From contig CAKTIE010000001.1 of assembly GCA_934565655.1 (NCBI GenBank), positions 248,001 through 312,000 on the forward strand: a DNA stretch of 64,000 nucleotides. Direction: 5' to 3'. A program made the translations under genes and the position numbers. Each line of letters begins with the position of its first letter. Position 1 is the first letter of the stretch. Source of the stretch: an uncultured Oscillospiraceae bacterium (GTDB lineage: Bacteria > Bacillota > Clostridia > Oscillospirales > Oscillospiraceae). Below, one piece after another: positions 24,225 through 32,614 of this stretch. The notes beneath the pieces were generated by a model, which was given only the letters and a program-made list of their open reading frames with translations, had not been told where the DNA came from and searched no databases.

Positions 24225-25951
24225 GCCTGTTCACCTCCCGTTTGGCTTTCATACAGCTGGCGATACACCGGCTCGGACGCCATCAATTCCTCGTGGGTGC
24301 CGACGGCAGTTCTGCCGTCCTCCATGAAGATCACCTGCCGCATCTGGGGGAAGTGGTACAGCCGGTGGGAGATCAGGAAGACGACCTTATCCTTGGCATA
24401 AGTCTGCAAATTTGCAAACACCGTGTCCTCGGTGCCGCGATCCAGGGCGGAGAAGGGGTCATCCAACACCAGAACCGGCCGGGGATGGGCCAGGGTACGG
24501 GCCAGTGCCAGCCGCTGTGCCTGCCCGCCGGACAGGCGGGTGCCGCTGCTGCCGATCACCGTATCGGCCCCGTTTTCCATGGCCAGCACTTCTTCCTGCA
24601 GCGCCACAGCGGCCAGATACGGCATGGCATCCTGTTCATCGCCGCATAGGACATTGCTGCGGATGGTGTCGGCGCTCAGCTCCGGGTCGTGGCCCAGATA
24701 GCCCACGGTGGCCGCGATCTGCCGGGGCGTAAGGGCAGAGAACTCCTTCTGCCCGAATTTTGCCGACCCGCCATAGGGCGCTTCGCACAGGAATACCCGC
24801 CCGAAGGTGGATTTGCCGCAGGCCACCGGCCCGGTGACGCCGATGATATCGCCGGGGCGGGCCGTCAGCGTCAATCCGAAGAACACCGGCTCATCCCCAT
24901 AGGCAAAGGACAGGTTTTCCAGCGTGACATCGGCAGGGGCGGGGATCGCGAGCGGCGCCAGTGCTTCCGGCGTTTTCATCAGCGGCTTGATGCGCTTCCA
25001 CGAGACCTCCGCCTTCTGCACGGAGTTGAACAGCTTGGCCACCTTGGAGGATTTCACCGTCAGCTTGGTAAAGCAGGAGAGGAAGGTGGTGAATGCCGCG
25101 ATGTCCCAGGTGCTCCAGCCTGTCCCCAGTACGTTTTTCGCGCCGAACCACAGGATGAACAGCGTGCCTGCGCCCGATACGGCCAGATACAGCGGCGGCA
25201 GGGCAGACTGCCATACATTGCTGCGCACGGCGGTTTTCTCATAGGTGCGCAGCGCTTCCTCATATCGCGCCTCACGGGCGCTCTCGCAGCCGTAGATGCG
25301 GTAGGTCACGGCATTCTGGGCGCGATCCAGCGTGGCCGCGCTGAGGGTGCCCGCTGCCTTTTTATAGGCGGTGCCTGCCCACTGCACCGGCTTTTTCATC
25401 CACGCCGCGCAGAAGTAAGACGCCGGCGTGAACAGCAGACTCAGCAGCGCCAGCCGCCAGTCATACACCAGCAGCATCACGGCGTAACCGGCCAGCGCCA
25501 CGCCGGTATCGAAGACCTCGGTGGTGAATTTCCGCATGCCCTCCACGCAGTCGTCCACGTCGGAGATGGCCTTGGTCATCAGCTCGCCCGCGCCCTCCTG
25601 TTCCAGAGAGGCCCGGCTCTGCCGCACCAAATTGGCGTACAGGATGCCCTTCATCCGGCGGTTGATGTTGTTGGCAAAGCGGCGGACATAGAACCGCTTG
25701 ATGAACCGTGCGGCCTGCACCAGCAGCGTCACGGCGATGTAGGCCAGCACCAGCATTGCCATCTTGGCAGCCGTCTCGCTGCCGCCGAGAATATCGGCAA
25801 GGCACTGGGCCAGCCGTCCCTCAAACCACGGCGCGGCCAGCAGCCCCACGTTATAGATCAGGCCGGAAACCGTCACGAGAGCCAGCGGAAGCCATTCCGC
25901 GCGGAAATAGGAGCCGATCCTGTCGGGGCGGAACGTCCTGTCATGCTTCAT
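24221..25951 (-). CDS. ABC exporter, heterodimer subunit with degenerate catalytic site
   Basis: A 576-residue permease-ATPase fusion with six membrane helices in about 20-310. Walker A is GPVACGKST near 378 and the signature LSGGQAQR near 486. Walker B is VLVLDDP near 507, with Asp where the catalytic Glu normally sits, and the switch His is in ISHRLY. The partner gene downstream has the reverse pattern (normal Glu, unusual SQGEW signature), the classic layout of asymmetric heterodimeric exporters. Its stop overlaps the partner start (ATGA), and its own start overlaps the MarR gene by 11 bases. Probably a drug or peptide exporter. Confidence 0.9.
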   Translation of the reverse strand: MKHDRTFRPDRIGSYFRAEWLPLALVTVSGLIYNVGLLAAPWFEGRLAQCLADILGGSETAAKMAMLVLAYIAVTLLVQAARFIKRFYVRRFANNINRRMKGILYANLVRQSRASLEQEGAGELMTKAISDVDDCVEGMRKFTTEVFDTGVALAGYAVMLLVYDWRLALLSLLFTPASYFCAAWMKKPVQWAGTAYKKAAGTLSAATLDRAQNAVTYRIYGCESAREARYEEALRTYEKTAVRSNVWQSALPPLYLAVSGAGTLFILWFGAKNVLGTGWSTWDIAAFTTFLSCFTKLTVKSSKVAKLFNSVQKAEVSWKRIKPLMKTPEALAPLAIPAPADVTLENLSFAYGDEPVFFGLTLTARPGDIIGVTGPVACGKSTFGRVFLCEAPYGGSAKFGQKEFSALTPRQIAATVGYLGHDPELSADTIRSNVLCGDEQDAMPYLAAVALQEEVLAMENGADTVIGSSGTRLSGGQAQRLALARTLAHPRPVLVLDDPFSALDRGTEDTVFANLQTYAKDKVVFLISHRLYHFPQMRQVIFMEDGRTAVGTHEELMASEPVYRQLYESQTGGEQA

Positions 25952-26417
25952 TGTCCGTTTTACCTCCTGATGGCTTTTGGAAGTGCGGGAAGCCTGCGCG
26001 GCTTTCTGCCTTGGACGCTGCGTACAGCTTGTCCAGCGCCGCCGCGAAGGCGGCGGCCTCTTCCGGGGTCAGCGCGTCGAGCAGATACTCGTAAAAGGAG
26101 GCTTCGATCTCCGCCTTGGAGGCTTTCAGGCTCTCCGCCTTTTCCGTGGGATACAGCAGCTGGCTGCGCCGGTCGTTGGGAGCGTCCCTGCGGATGAGAT
26201 ATCCCTTGGTTTCCAGATTTTTCGTCCGCCGGGCAATGGCGGCCTTGTCGGCGTGGAGAAGCTCCGCCAGTGCCGCCTGTGTGCAGCCGGGGTTGTGGCG
26301 CAGCGCGTGGATCAGGTCAATCTCCGCTGTGCCCACGTCCTTTTCCCGCAGCGTCCGCAGTACCAGCTTTTCTGCCTCCCGCGCGATTTTTGTGATTTTT
26401 CGTTCCGTAATATCCAT
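25941..26417 (-). CDS. MarR family transcription regulator
   Basis: A 158-residue winged-helix repressor. ALRHNPGCTQAALAELLHAD (about 37-56) and KAAIARRTKNLETKGYLIR (about 57-75) are the recognition helices, and DRRSQLLYPTEKA forms the wing. ATG at 26417 follows GGAGGCGG; an upstream in-frame ATG at 26471 lies within the promoter. It overlaps the first ABC gene, forming a marR-ABC-ABC operon. The palindrome GTTGTA-TG-TACAAC just upstream is the likely autoregulatory operator, so the exporter pair is probably induced by its substrate. Confidence 0.92.
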   Translation of the reverse strand: MDITERKITKIAREAEKLVLRTLREKDVGTAEIDLIHALRHNPGCTQAALAELLHADKAAIARRTKNLETKGYLIRRDAPNDRRSQLLYPTEKAESLKASKAEIEASFYEYLLDALTPEEAAAFAAALDKLYAASKAESRAGFPHFQKPSGGKTDNEA

Positions 26418-26454
26418 AGCCGCCTCCGCGCTTTCAGATAGTTGTACCTGCATC

Positions 26455-26468
26455 GTTGTACATACAAC
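26455..26468. promoter_or_regulatory. MarR operator palindrome
   Basis: Perfect palindrome GTTGTA-N2-TACAAC directly downstream of the -10 box; an extra GTTGTA half-site lies at 26441-26446. Confidence 0.8.
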
Positions 26469-26469
26469 C

Positions 26470-26497
26470 ATTATAAAACGATTTTCGCATTTGTCAA
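26470..26497 (-). promoter_or_regulatory. marR-ABC operon promoter
   Basis: Minus strand TTGACA (26492-26497), 16-base spacer, TATAAT (26470-26475), immediately upstream of the operator. Confidence 0.85.
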
Positions 26498-26579
26498 CAC
26501 CGGGAAAACCGCCGGGCGGCGATAATAGATAAAAGGCTGTGAGAGAGCTGACGCCTGCGGATGATGGGAAACGATCACC

Positions 26580-26620
26580 GCAAGGAAAAAAGCAGCCTAA
26601 GGGGCTGCTTTTTTCCTTGC
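26580..26620. terminator. Terminator at the end of the lipoprotein/kinase array
   Basis: Hairpin GCAAGGAAAAAAGCAGCC / GGCTGCTTTTTTCCTTGC, 5-base loop, T runs on both strands. On the minus strand it follows the last lipoprotein gene by 37 bases. Confidence 0.9.
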
Positions 26621-26656
26621 TTGATGCTGCCGGAAGCAGGGGTGAAACCGCACCTG

Positions 26657-27577
26657 TCAGCGGATAGCGTCCAGCGTCAGTATCTGCTCATATTCGCTTG
26701 CACCGGCGATGGAGCCGATGGGCAGCACCACATAAAGCGTTCCGGAGGCGTCGGCATATGCGGGCACGTCCATCTTGATGTTCTCATCGGACAGCGTCCA
26801 TTCCCGGCGCTCTGCCAGAAATTCCTCGGCATTCGCCGGAAGATTGTTGTACTGCCCGTCAAAGCGTTCTGCCGCGGCCTGACGCAGCGCGTTCAGGAAT
26901 GCGGTATCATCCACGTTCAGCGCCGACAGCAGATCCGCCGTGGTGAGCTGCTGCCCGCTAGCAATGTCGTACAGGTAGACATTATAGAAATTCAAGTCCA
27001 TAGTCCCCATACGGGAGACCACCAGCGACAGGATATTGTCGTATTGATATGTTTCCCATCTGATGGATGTCCATATCACGCTGAAGCCACCGGATACAGA
27101 TTCCAGAACCTCCCTGACAATGGGGCCATATGTCTCTTCAATGGCGCGGTTGATATCCGCCGCGCCTTGCGTATCCGCCGCGATCTGCGGTACACGGTAG
27201 GTGTAGTGGCCGCTGTTGCCCATGCTGTCAGTATAGTCAAAATCCTCGCTGTACAGCTCCTCGATCTGAGGCGCTTCATAAGATAATGGCTTGAGTGTGT
27301 CGTCGTTGGTCGCCGCGTAGCCCTTCTCCAGAATCTTCCGCGCGGAATCGGTGTCTCCCAATCCCATATACGCCTCGGCGGCGCCCAGATACGCCTCGGG
27401 GCGCTTGGGGTCAATCTTGATGGCCGCCTCGAAGGCGATGACGGCTTCCTGATAGTTCCCCTCGTTCAAGTATCGCATACCGAGATCGTACTGCTCCTGC
27501 CACGAGCCCTTTCCGCCGCATGCGGCGAGGGACAGGAGCAGCAGGACAGCCAGCAATAAAGCGGTAAATCTTTTCAT
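26657..27577 (-). CDS. TPR lipoprotein 1 (RsiV/DUF3298-like C-terminus)
   Basis: A 306-residue surface lipoprotein and the last gene of the array. The signal peptide ends in LSLAAC (lipid Cys at 20). Residues 24-75 hold the shared TPR pair (YDLGMRYLNEGNYQEAVIAF; AYLGAAEAYMGLGD). The C-terminal part (about 95-306) has YTYRVPQIAADTQGAADINR, a long strand-helix region and LTLDAI at the end, resembling the DUF3298/RsiV extracellular fold. It is clearly paralogous to lipoproteins 3 and 5 but shares only the TPR module with the others. Ligand unknown. Confidence 0.8.
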   Translation of the reverse strand: MKRFTALLLAVLLLLSLAACGGKGSWQEQYDLGMRYLNEGNYQEAVIAFEAAIKIDPKRPEAYLGAAEAYMGLGDTDSARKILEKGYAATNDDTLKPLSYEAPQIEELYSEDFDYTDSMGNSGHYTYRVPQIAADTQGAADINRAIEETYGPIVREVLESVSGGFSVIWTSIRWETYQYDNILSLVVSRMGTMDLNFYNVYLYDIASGQQLTTADLLSALNVDDTAFLNALRQAAAERFDGQYNNLPANAEEFLAERREWTLSDENIKMDVPAYADASGTLYVVLPIGSIAGASEYEQILTLDAIR

Positions 27578-27656
27578 GTATTACTCTCCTCATTCCACAA
27601 CGTGTCAATTTTAATGGCAGGATAAACCCACCGTGCTTCCCCACACAGTTCGATCA

Positions 27657-28604
27657 TTACTCATTCGATGCATAACCCTGAATTGTTCCGTCCGCATCGT
27701 AGTGCGTTTCTTTTACGAAATTTCCGTCGCTGTCGTACTCGCTGATCCAATAGGAATACATGGTTCCGTCGGCGTAGTACCCCTCATATCTGACCTCCTG
27801 ATTGTTGTCATTATAATAAAACAGGAAGTAGCAATCTTTCGTCCCATCGGCTTTATAGCGGTGCTGTTCTACCTTCAGGCCCAGATCGTTGTAAACAAAA
27901 GTGTCGTACTCCGCGGGCGTACCGTCTGCCTCATAGAACTGGGTCCGTTCGGGCAGATCCTGACTGTTGAAGGTGACCCGCGCATAATTCGCCAGATAGG
28001 GTTCGTCCAGAACGACCTCCTCGCCGGATTCCCGGTAATCGATATAACTCCAGTTCTCCCAGCCACAGCGGCGGCCCTGTTCGTCGTATTCGTACAGCGT
28101 ATAACTTTCAAGCTGTCCGTTTGTATTGTAGCTGCTATTGCGGCGAACATGATCCGAGGAGTCTACGATCGTGCCGCGCTCCATTTCAGCAATCTTGTCC
28201 GCCACGGAAGGATCGTTCCCGGTCTTTTCCAAAGCCTCGCGCAGAATTTCATAAGCCTTGTCAAAATCGCCCAGACGGATATAGATGTCGGCCAGATCCA
28301 GCCATGCGTCCACATAGGAGGGATCCAGCTCCAGCGCCTTTTCAAAGTCCGACTTTGCCGCGTTCAGATTTTCGTCTGTTTCGCCGGACAGTACATAGGC
28401 GCGGCCGCGGCCCTCATAGCCTTCGGGGCGTTTTTCGTCGATCTCAATGGCGGCGGTAAAGGCGATAATGGCCTCCTGATAGTTGCCCTCGTTCAGGTAA
28501 CGCATACCGAGGTCATACTGCTCCTGCCATGTGCCCTTTCCGCTGCATGCAGCAAGGGACAGGAGCAGGATTGCGGTCAGTAATAATGCTGTGATTCGTT
28601 TCAT
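27657..28604 (-). CDS. TPR lipoprotein 2 (YD/MORN-like repeat C-terminus)
   Basis: A 315-residue lipoprotein with lipobox LSLAAC at 16-20. The shared TPR module is extended to three or four TPRs (about 24-155, including YVDAWLDLADIYIRLGDFDK). Residues 160-315 hold repeats of the pattern Y-x-x-[DN]-G-x-x-x-x-x-x-x-Y-D-x-x-G (YEYDEQGRR, FVYNDLGLK, SEYDSDGNF), like YD/RHS or YwqK/MORN-type beta hairpins. These are typical extracellular carbohydrate- or protein-binding repeats. It has the same C-terminal class as lipoprotein 4. Located 79 bases upstream of lipoprotein 1. Confidence 0.78.
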   Translation of the reverse strand: MKRITALLLTAILLLSLAACSGKGTWQEQYDLGMRYLNEGNYQEAIIAFTAAIEIDEKRPEGYEGRGRAYVLSGETDENLNAAKSDFEKALELDPSYVDAWLDLADIYIRLGDFDKAYEILREALEKTGNDPSVADKIAEMERGTIVDSSDHVRRNSSYNTNGQLESYTLYEYDEQGRRCGWENWSYIDYRESGEEVVLDEPYLANYARVTFNSQDLPERTQFYEADGTPAEYDTFVYNDLGLKVEQHRYKADGTKDCYFLFYYNDNNQEVRYEGYYADGTMYSYWISEYDSDGNFVKETHYDADGTIQGYASNE

Positions 28605-28647
28605 ATTGCTCTCCTTTTAATTTGCAAGGCAGCAGAAGCTATGCTTG

Positions 28648-29586
28648 TCAACTGATGCCATCCAGAGTCAGTATATAATCATAGGAATCCGCGCCGTTGA
28701 TGGAGCCGATAGGCAGTGATACATAAAGCTTTCCAGAGGCGTCGGCATATGCGGACACACCCATGTTGATGTTCTCGTCGGACAACGTCCATTCCCGCCG
28801 CTCTGCTAATTCTTCTAGATATGAGTAATCGTAGAAAGTTGGCAGCATATCGTCGGCCAGATTATCAAAACACGCTGCTGCGGCCTGACGCACCGCGTTC
28901 AGAAATGCAGTCTCATCCACGTTCAGCACCGACAGCAGATCCGCCGTGGTGAGCTGCTGCCCGCTGGCAATGTCGTACAGGTAGACATTGTAGCTTGTCT
29001 CTTCAGCCTCCCAAACGAGGGAAACTACCAGCGCCAGAATATTGTTGTATTGATATGTCTCCCACGCGATGGACAGGTAACTGGGAATAATGCTGCCACC
29101 GGCCAAAGTCCACTGTGCCGTTTCGATGAAGGGGGTACAGGTTTCTTCGATGGCGTGGTTGATAGCCACGGCCCCCTGCGTATCCGCCATGATCTGAGGA
29201 ACATGGCAGGTATATTGGCCGATATCGCCCATGCCGTAAGTGTAAGTGAAATCCTCACTGTACAGCTCCTCGATTTGAGGGGCTTCATATGTGATGAGTG
29301 TACTGTCGTTGGTTTCCGCGTAGCCTTTCTCCAATATTTTTCGTGCAGAATCCGTATCACCCATGCTCCTGTACGCCTCGGCGGCGCCCAGATACGCCTC
29401 GGGGCGCTTGGGGTCGATTTTGATGGCTGTCTCGAAGGCAATAACGGCTTCCTGATAGTTGCCCTCGTTCAGGTAACGCATACCGAGGTCATACTGCGCC
29501 TGCCATGTTCCCTTTCCGCCGCATGCGGCAAGGGACAGGAGCAGCAGCGCAGCCAAGAGAAAGCTTATCGTTCTTTTCACACTCAA
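28648..29586 (-). CDS. TPR lipoprotein 3 (RsiV/DUF3298-like C-terminus)
   Basis: A 312-residue lipoprotein. The lipobox LSLAAC and shared TPR module begin the protein (YDLGMRYLNEGNYQEAVIAF with AAEAYRSMGD). The C-terminal region is a close relative of lipoprotein 1: EELYSEDFTYTYGMG, YTCHVPQIMADTQGA, ASGQQLTTADLLSVLN and TLSDENINM all have direct counterparts there. It differs by a roughly ten-residue insertion near 240 and one N-terminal Ser-Val. It starts 10 bases after the stop of lipoprotein 4, so the two are surely co-transcribed. The family is inferred from pattern, and function is unknown. Confidence 0.8.
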   Translation of the reverse strand: MSVKRTISFLLAALLLLSLAACGGKGTWQAQYDLGMRYLNEGNYQEAVIAFETAIKIDPKRPEAYLGAAEAYRSMGDTDSARKILEKGYAETNDSTLITYEAPQIEELYSEDFTYTYGMGDIGQYTCHVPQIMADTQGAVAINHAIEETCTPFIETAQWTLAGGSIIPSYLSIAWETYQYNNILALVVSLVWEAEETSYNVYLYDIASGQQLTTADLLSVLNVDETAFLNAVRQAAAACFDNLADDMLPTFYDYSYLEELAERREWTLSDENINMGVSAYADASGKLYVSLPIGSINGADSYDYILTLDGIS

Positions 29587-29596
29587 TTTCCCTCAC

Positions 29597-30976
29597 TTAC
29601 GATGCCATTTTCGCGAAGCTAAGTGTACGCACCAGTTTTCCATCGGAATCATAGAGGTACAGCGTGTTATTGTGCTTACCATTCTCTGCTAACAGCACTC
29701 CATCCAGAGAGTAGGTTTTTGATGTGCCGTCACTCTGGTCCACGATCGTAAAGGTTTTTTCCTGATAGCTGTAGCTATGTTTTAACACGCCGTCCTCATA
29801 CACCTCCAGAGGAAGACCATCGGCATTCCTTGTGCAGGTAACCCCGTGCTCATCCTCAATCCGGTGACCCGCAATATCATCCTCCCAGAAGCTGCCAACG
29901 CTGCCGTCCGGATAAATGGTCGTCGTTCTGATTCCGATTGCCGTGCGCATTTCCGTCTGGGTATAGCGCAGTTCGCCGTCACGCTCCTGTTCCGTATAGG
30001 TTCTGTATCCGTCCGCATCGTAGGTGGCAACCGCTCGCGCCCCATTAAGATAGGCTTCCACTGTTCGTCCCTGGTCATCATATTTCCAATAATATGGGTT
30101 TTTTTCATTCGGAGAATACTTATTCCAGTCCCAGCGCCGAAAGGTATTATTGGCGTCATCATATTCAAAGGTCGTTTCAAGTGTCAAGACGCCATCCTTG
30201 TAATAACGACTATTCGTCAGTTCCCTATTATCATTGTATATTTCTTCTGTTATACCGCCGTCATCCGCATAATAGCGCTCCCGCACAATCCGGCCATCTG
30301 TAAGCTCCCATACTGATCTTCCTCCCGCAGAATCTGTTTTTTCGTATTGAACCAGTACACCATCAGAAAATGTACAGTTTTCGCTTTCCTCCAGAATCGG
30401 CTGACCATCTGAATCATATTCCAGCCAGAAGCCAGCGCCCCAGCTCCCCCATTCACGGACGGGGTAATAGGTCGTCCAGCCCTCTATCTCGTTTTCCGCG
30501 GAATATGTAATATATTTGACCCGTTCGCCGCTTACCGCGTCGTACTCTGATTCCCACGCTTTCATACGACTGCCGTCTGCGTTATAGAATTCCCTGCGGA
30601 TCTCCCGCCCCCGTTCATCATAGGAATACACGCCGTAAGAACTCAAGGCGCCGCTGTCCTGCAATGTCAGCAGCTGCTCCAGTCTTTCCTGGATCGTCTG
30701 GTCGTCGGTCTGCTCCTGACCGCGCTTCAAGATATCTATTGCTTTCGCGGTGTCGCCCAATCCCACATACGCTTCGGCGGCGCCCAGATACGCCTCGGGG
30801 CGCTTGGGGTCGATTTTGATGGCCGCCTTGAAGGCGATAACGGCCTCCTGATAGTTCCCCTCGTTCAGGTAACGCATACCGAGGTCATACTGCTCCTGCC
30901 ATGTTCCCTTTCCGCCGCATGCGGCAAGGGATACAAGCAGCAGCGCGGTCAATAATAATGCTGCGATCCGTTTCAT
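29597..30976 (-). CDS. TPR lipoprotein 4 (long YD-like repeat C-terminus)
   Basis: A 459-residue lipoprotein. The shared signal peptide and TPR module (1-105) are followed by about twelve YD-like units: YSYDERGREIRREFYNADGS, YDSDGQPILEE, YDDQGRTVEAY, YDADGYRTYTEQ, YDSDGKLVRT. Such runs form extended beta-sheet rods in RHS/YD proteins. The unit count is roughly double that of lipoprotein 2, so repeat expansion is likely. No toxin domain or RHS core-ending motif is present, so it is not a classical RHS toxin. It precedes lipoprotein 3 by 10 bases. Confidence 0.78.
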   Translation of the reverse strand: MKRIAALLLTALLLVSLAACGGKGTWQEQYDLGMRYLNEGNYQEAVIAFKAAIKIDPKRPEAYLGAAEAYVGLGDTAKAIDILKRGQEQTDDQTIQERLEQLLTLQDSGALSSYGVYSYDERGREIRREFYNADGSRMKAWESEYDAVSGERVKYITYSAENEIEGWTTYYPVREWGSWGAGFWLEYDSDGQPILEESENCTFSDGVLVQYEKTDSAGGRSVWELTDGRIVRERYYADDGGITEEIYNDNRELTNSRYYKDGVLTLETTFEYDDANNTFRRWDWNKYSPNEKNPYYWKYDDQGRTVEAYLNGARAVATYDADGYRTYTEQERDGELRYTQTEMRTAIGIRTTTIYPDGSVGSFWEDDIAGHRIEDEHGVTCTRNADGLPLEVYEDGVLKHSYSYQEKTFTIVDQSDGTSKTYSLDGVLLAENGKHNNTLYLYDSDGKLVRTLSFAKMAS

Positions 30977-31002
30977 TTATCTTTCACTCTCTCGATCCTG
31001 TA

Positions 31003-32262
31003 TCAGTATGTATACTGTACGCATTCGCCGGTGCTGGCGTCCACCATAATTGTGTCGATCGTAGACCAACGGGTGCCATCCACCAGCCAGCGCATCCAGA
31101 ATACATAATAGTTTCTTCCTGATTCCTGCTGCATTTCCCCGGAGAAAACACCCAGCTGATAGCCTGTCTCCGGGTCAACGTCGCCGGGAGTATAGTCCCA
31201 ATACTGACAGGCCAGTTTCTTGGCCTCGTCCTCGGTCAGGCGAATTTGTTCTGGCTCCAGCGTCTTCGGCGCTTGATCATAGTCCTCCACCAACTGGAAG
31301 TCCGTCAGGTTCAGCAGCAGCGTGAACCGGCCGTTTGCCACAGGCCAGTATAGTGTTGCCACCAAGCGCAAATTGCCCTTTTCATCCAGGAAAGGCTGCC
31401 CATTCTGCACATTTTCATCCGAAAGAGTTCTGTCCAGGTCATTATTCAGCTCCTGCACAAACACATCACCATAGCTCTGGGCCGTTTCCACTGGAAATGT
31501 CGAGCGGATATATGACCCCATCGCCTGACGGGCACGCAGGGCGTAGTCATCCGCCGTATAACCGGCGGCGGCAGCCACCGCCTCCGCGGTCAGCAGCGTT
31601 CCTTTGGACAGGGAAAAATTGTAAACCAGATAGGAGGTATACGGGCTGGCGTCGGGATACATGCTGCTGATGACCAGCAAAGAAAGCACATCCCCATTTA
31701 CCGCGGCACGATAGGCAATGCTGCCGCATTCCAATACCTCATAGGAGCCAATCACGGAGACCGCTTTCTGCACGTCGGGATACAGTGTGCTGTAAATCTC
31801 GCGGTTCACCGCCTCGGCGTCGGCACTCTCCAGATTGACCTGCGGGATATGAAAGGCCAATGGCAGTTCCTGGCTCAGGTCTGTCTCTACGTCATACATC
31901 CATATGGTCTGATCCGTATCATAGGCATAAGCATCGGTCACCAGCCACTGGGTACAAATGTCATTGGCCTGTTCCCGTGCGTTTTCTACACCTGTTTCGT
32001 CATAGCACCGCTGCAAGATTTCCGCAGCGGACACATAGTCGCCCAATCCCACATACGCTTCTGCGGCGCCCAGATACGCCTCGGGGCGCTTGGGATCAAT
32101 TTCAATGGCCGCTTCAAAGGCGATAACGGCCTCCTGATAGCTGCCCTCGTTCAGGTAACGCATACCGAGGTCATACTGCTCCTGCCACGAGCCCTTCCCG
32201 CCGCATGCGGCAAGGGACAGGAGCAGCAGCGCGGTCAATAAAAATGCTGCGATTCGTTTCAT
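31003..32262 (-). CDS. TPR lipoprotein 5 (DUF3298-like plus PepSY-like tail)
   Basis: A 419-residue lipoprotein with the shared lipobox/TPR module. The middle part (about 110-330) is a diverged relative of lipoproteins 1 and 3 (HIPQVNLESADAEAVNREIY; LSKGTLLTAEAVAAAAGY; LSDENVQNGQPFLDEKG). The last 85 residues are an extra domain (RLTEDEAKKLACQYWDYTPG ... YYVFWMRWLVDGTRW ... MVDASTGECVQY) that looks like a PepSY-type fold. The extra domain is not found in the other members, showing C-terminal accretion within the family. It lies 26 bases upstream of lipoprotein 4. Confidence 0.75.
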   Translation of the reverse strand: MKRIAAFLLTALLLLSLAACGGKGSWQEQYDLGMRYLNEGSYQEAVIAFEAAIEIDPKRPEAYLGAAEAYVGLGDYVSAAEILQRCYDETGVENAREQANDICTQWLVTDAYAYDTDQTIWMYDVETDLSQELPLAFHIPQVNLESADAEAVNREIYSTLYPDVQKAVSVIGSYEVLECGSIAYRAAVNGDVLSLLVISSMYPDASPYTSYLVYNFSLSKGTLLTAEAVAAAAGYTADDYALRARQAMGSYIRSTFPVETAQSYGDVFVQELNNDLDRTLSDENVQNGQPFLDEKGNLRLVATLYWPVANGRFTLLLNLTDFQLVEDYDQAPKTLEPEQIRLTEDEAKKLACQYWDYTPGDVDPETGYQLGVFSGEMQQESGRNYYVFWMRWLVDGTRWSTIDTIMVDASTGECVQYTY

Positions 32263-32299
32263 ATGTCAATCTCTCCGTTCTCCGCCCACACACCGGCAG

Positions 32300-32593
32300 T
32301 TATTTCAGCAGCAGCGACGTGCCGTTGTCCTTCTGCTCCTCCGGCAGGTACTCCGTTTCTTCCGGAAGGATCTCAGTGGCCGAGGCTGCGTCGTCCAGCA
32401 GTTCCGTCTCCTGCGCAGTGACTTCTTCGGTAGGATAGGCGTTGCGCAGGCGCTGGGTGTTGTCCGGCTGCACCTCCCGCATAACGCCCTCCGGCTCATA
32501 CTGCGGGCGCTTCCGCGCAAAGATAATTGCCAGCACAATGGCGATCACCAGCAGAGCCGCGCCGCCGCCAAACATCAGTTGTCCCATGGTCAT
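32300..32593 (-). CDS. Small single-TM protein with acidic Thr-rich tail
   Basis: A 97-residue protein. A membrane helix lies at about 8-26, followed by a basic patch (ARKRPQ) and an acidic Glu/Thr-rich tail (EEVTAQETELL ... EETEYLPEEQ). The orientation by positive-inside puts the tail in the cytoplasm. The tail holds TAYPTEE-like and TET-like Thr residues flanked by acids, which would suit phosphorylation by the neighbouring kinase and reading by FHA domains. That is inference. GGAGGAG lies upstream, and it is 21 bases after the kinase stop. Confidence 0.65.
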   Translation of the reverse strand: MTMGQLMFGGGAALLVIAIVLAIIFARKRPQYEPEGVMREVQPDNTQRLRNAYPTEEVTAQETELLDDAASATEILPEETEYLPEEQKDNGTSLLLK

Positions 32594-32614
32594 AACGTTT
32601 CTCCTCCTGTCCGC

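Noticed and set aside
26441..26468. CRISPR-like or attachment-site direct repeats near marR
   Set aside because: Only short GTTGTA half-sites of a MarR operator; no spacers and no integrase gene.
27657..30976. RHS/YD polymorphic toxins
   Set aside because: YD-like repeats are present, but no RHS core end, no toxin domain and no immunity gene; these are lipoproteins with the shared TPR module.
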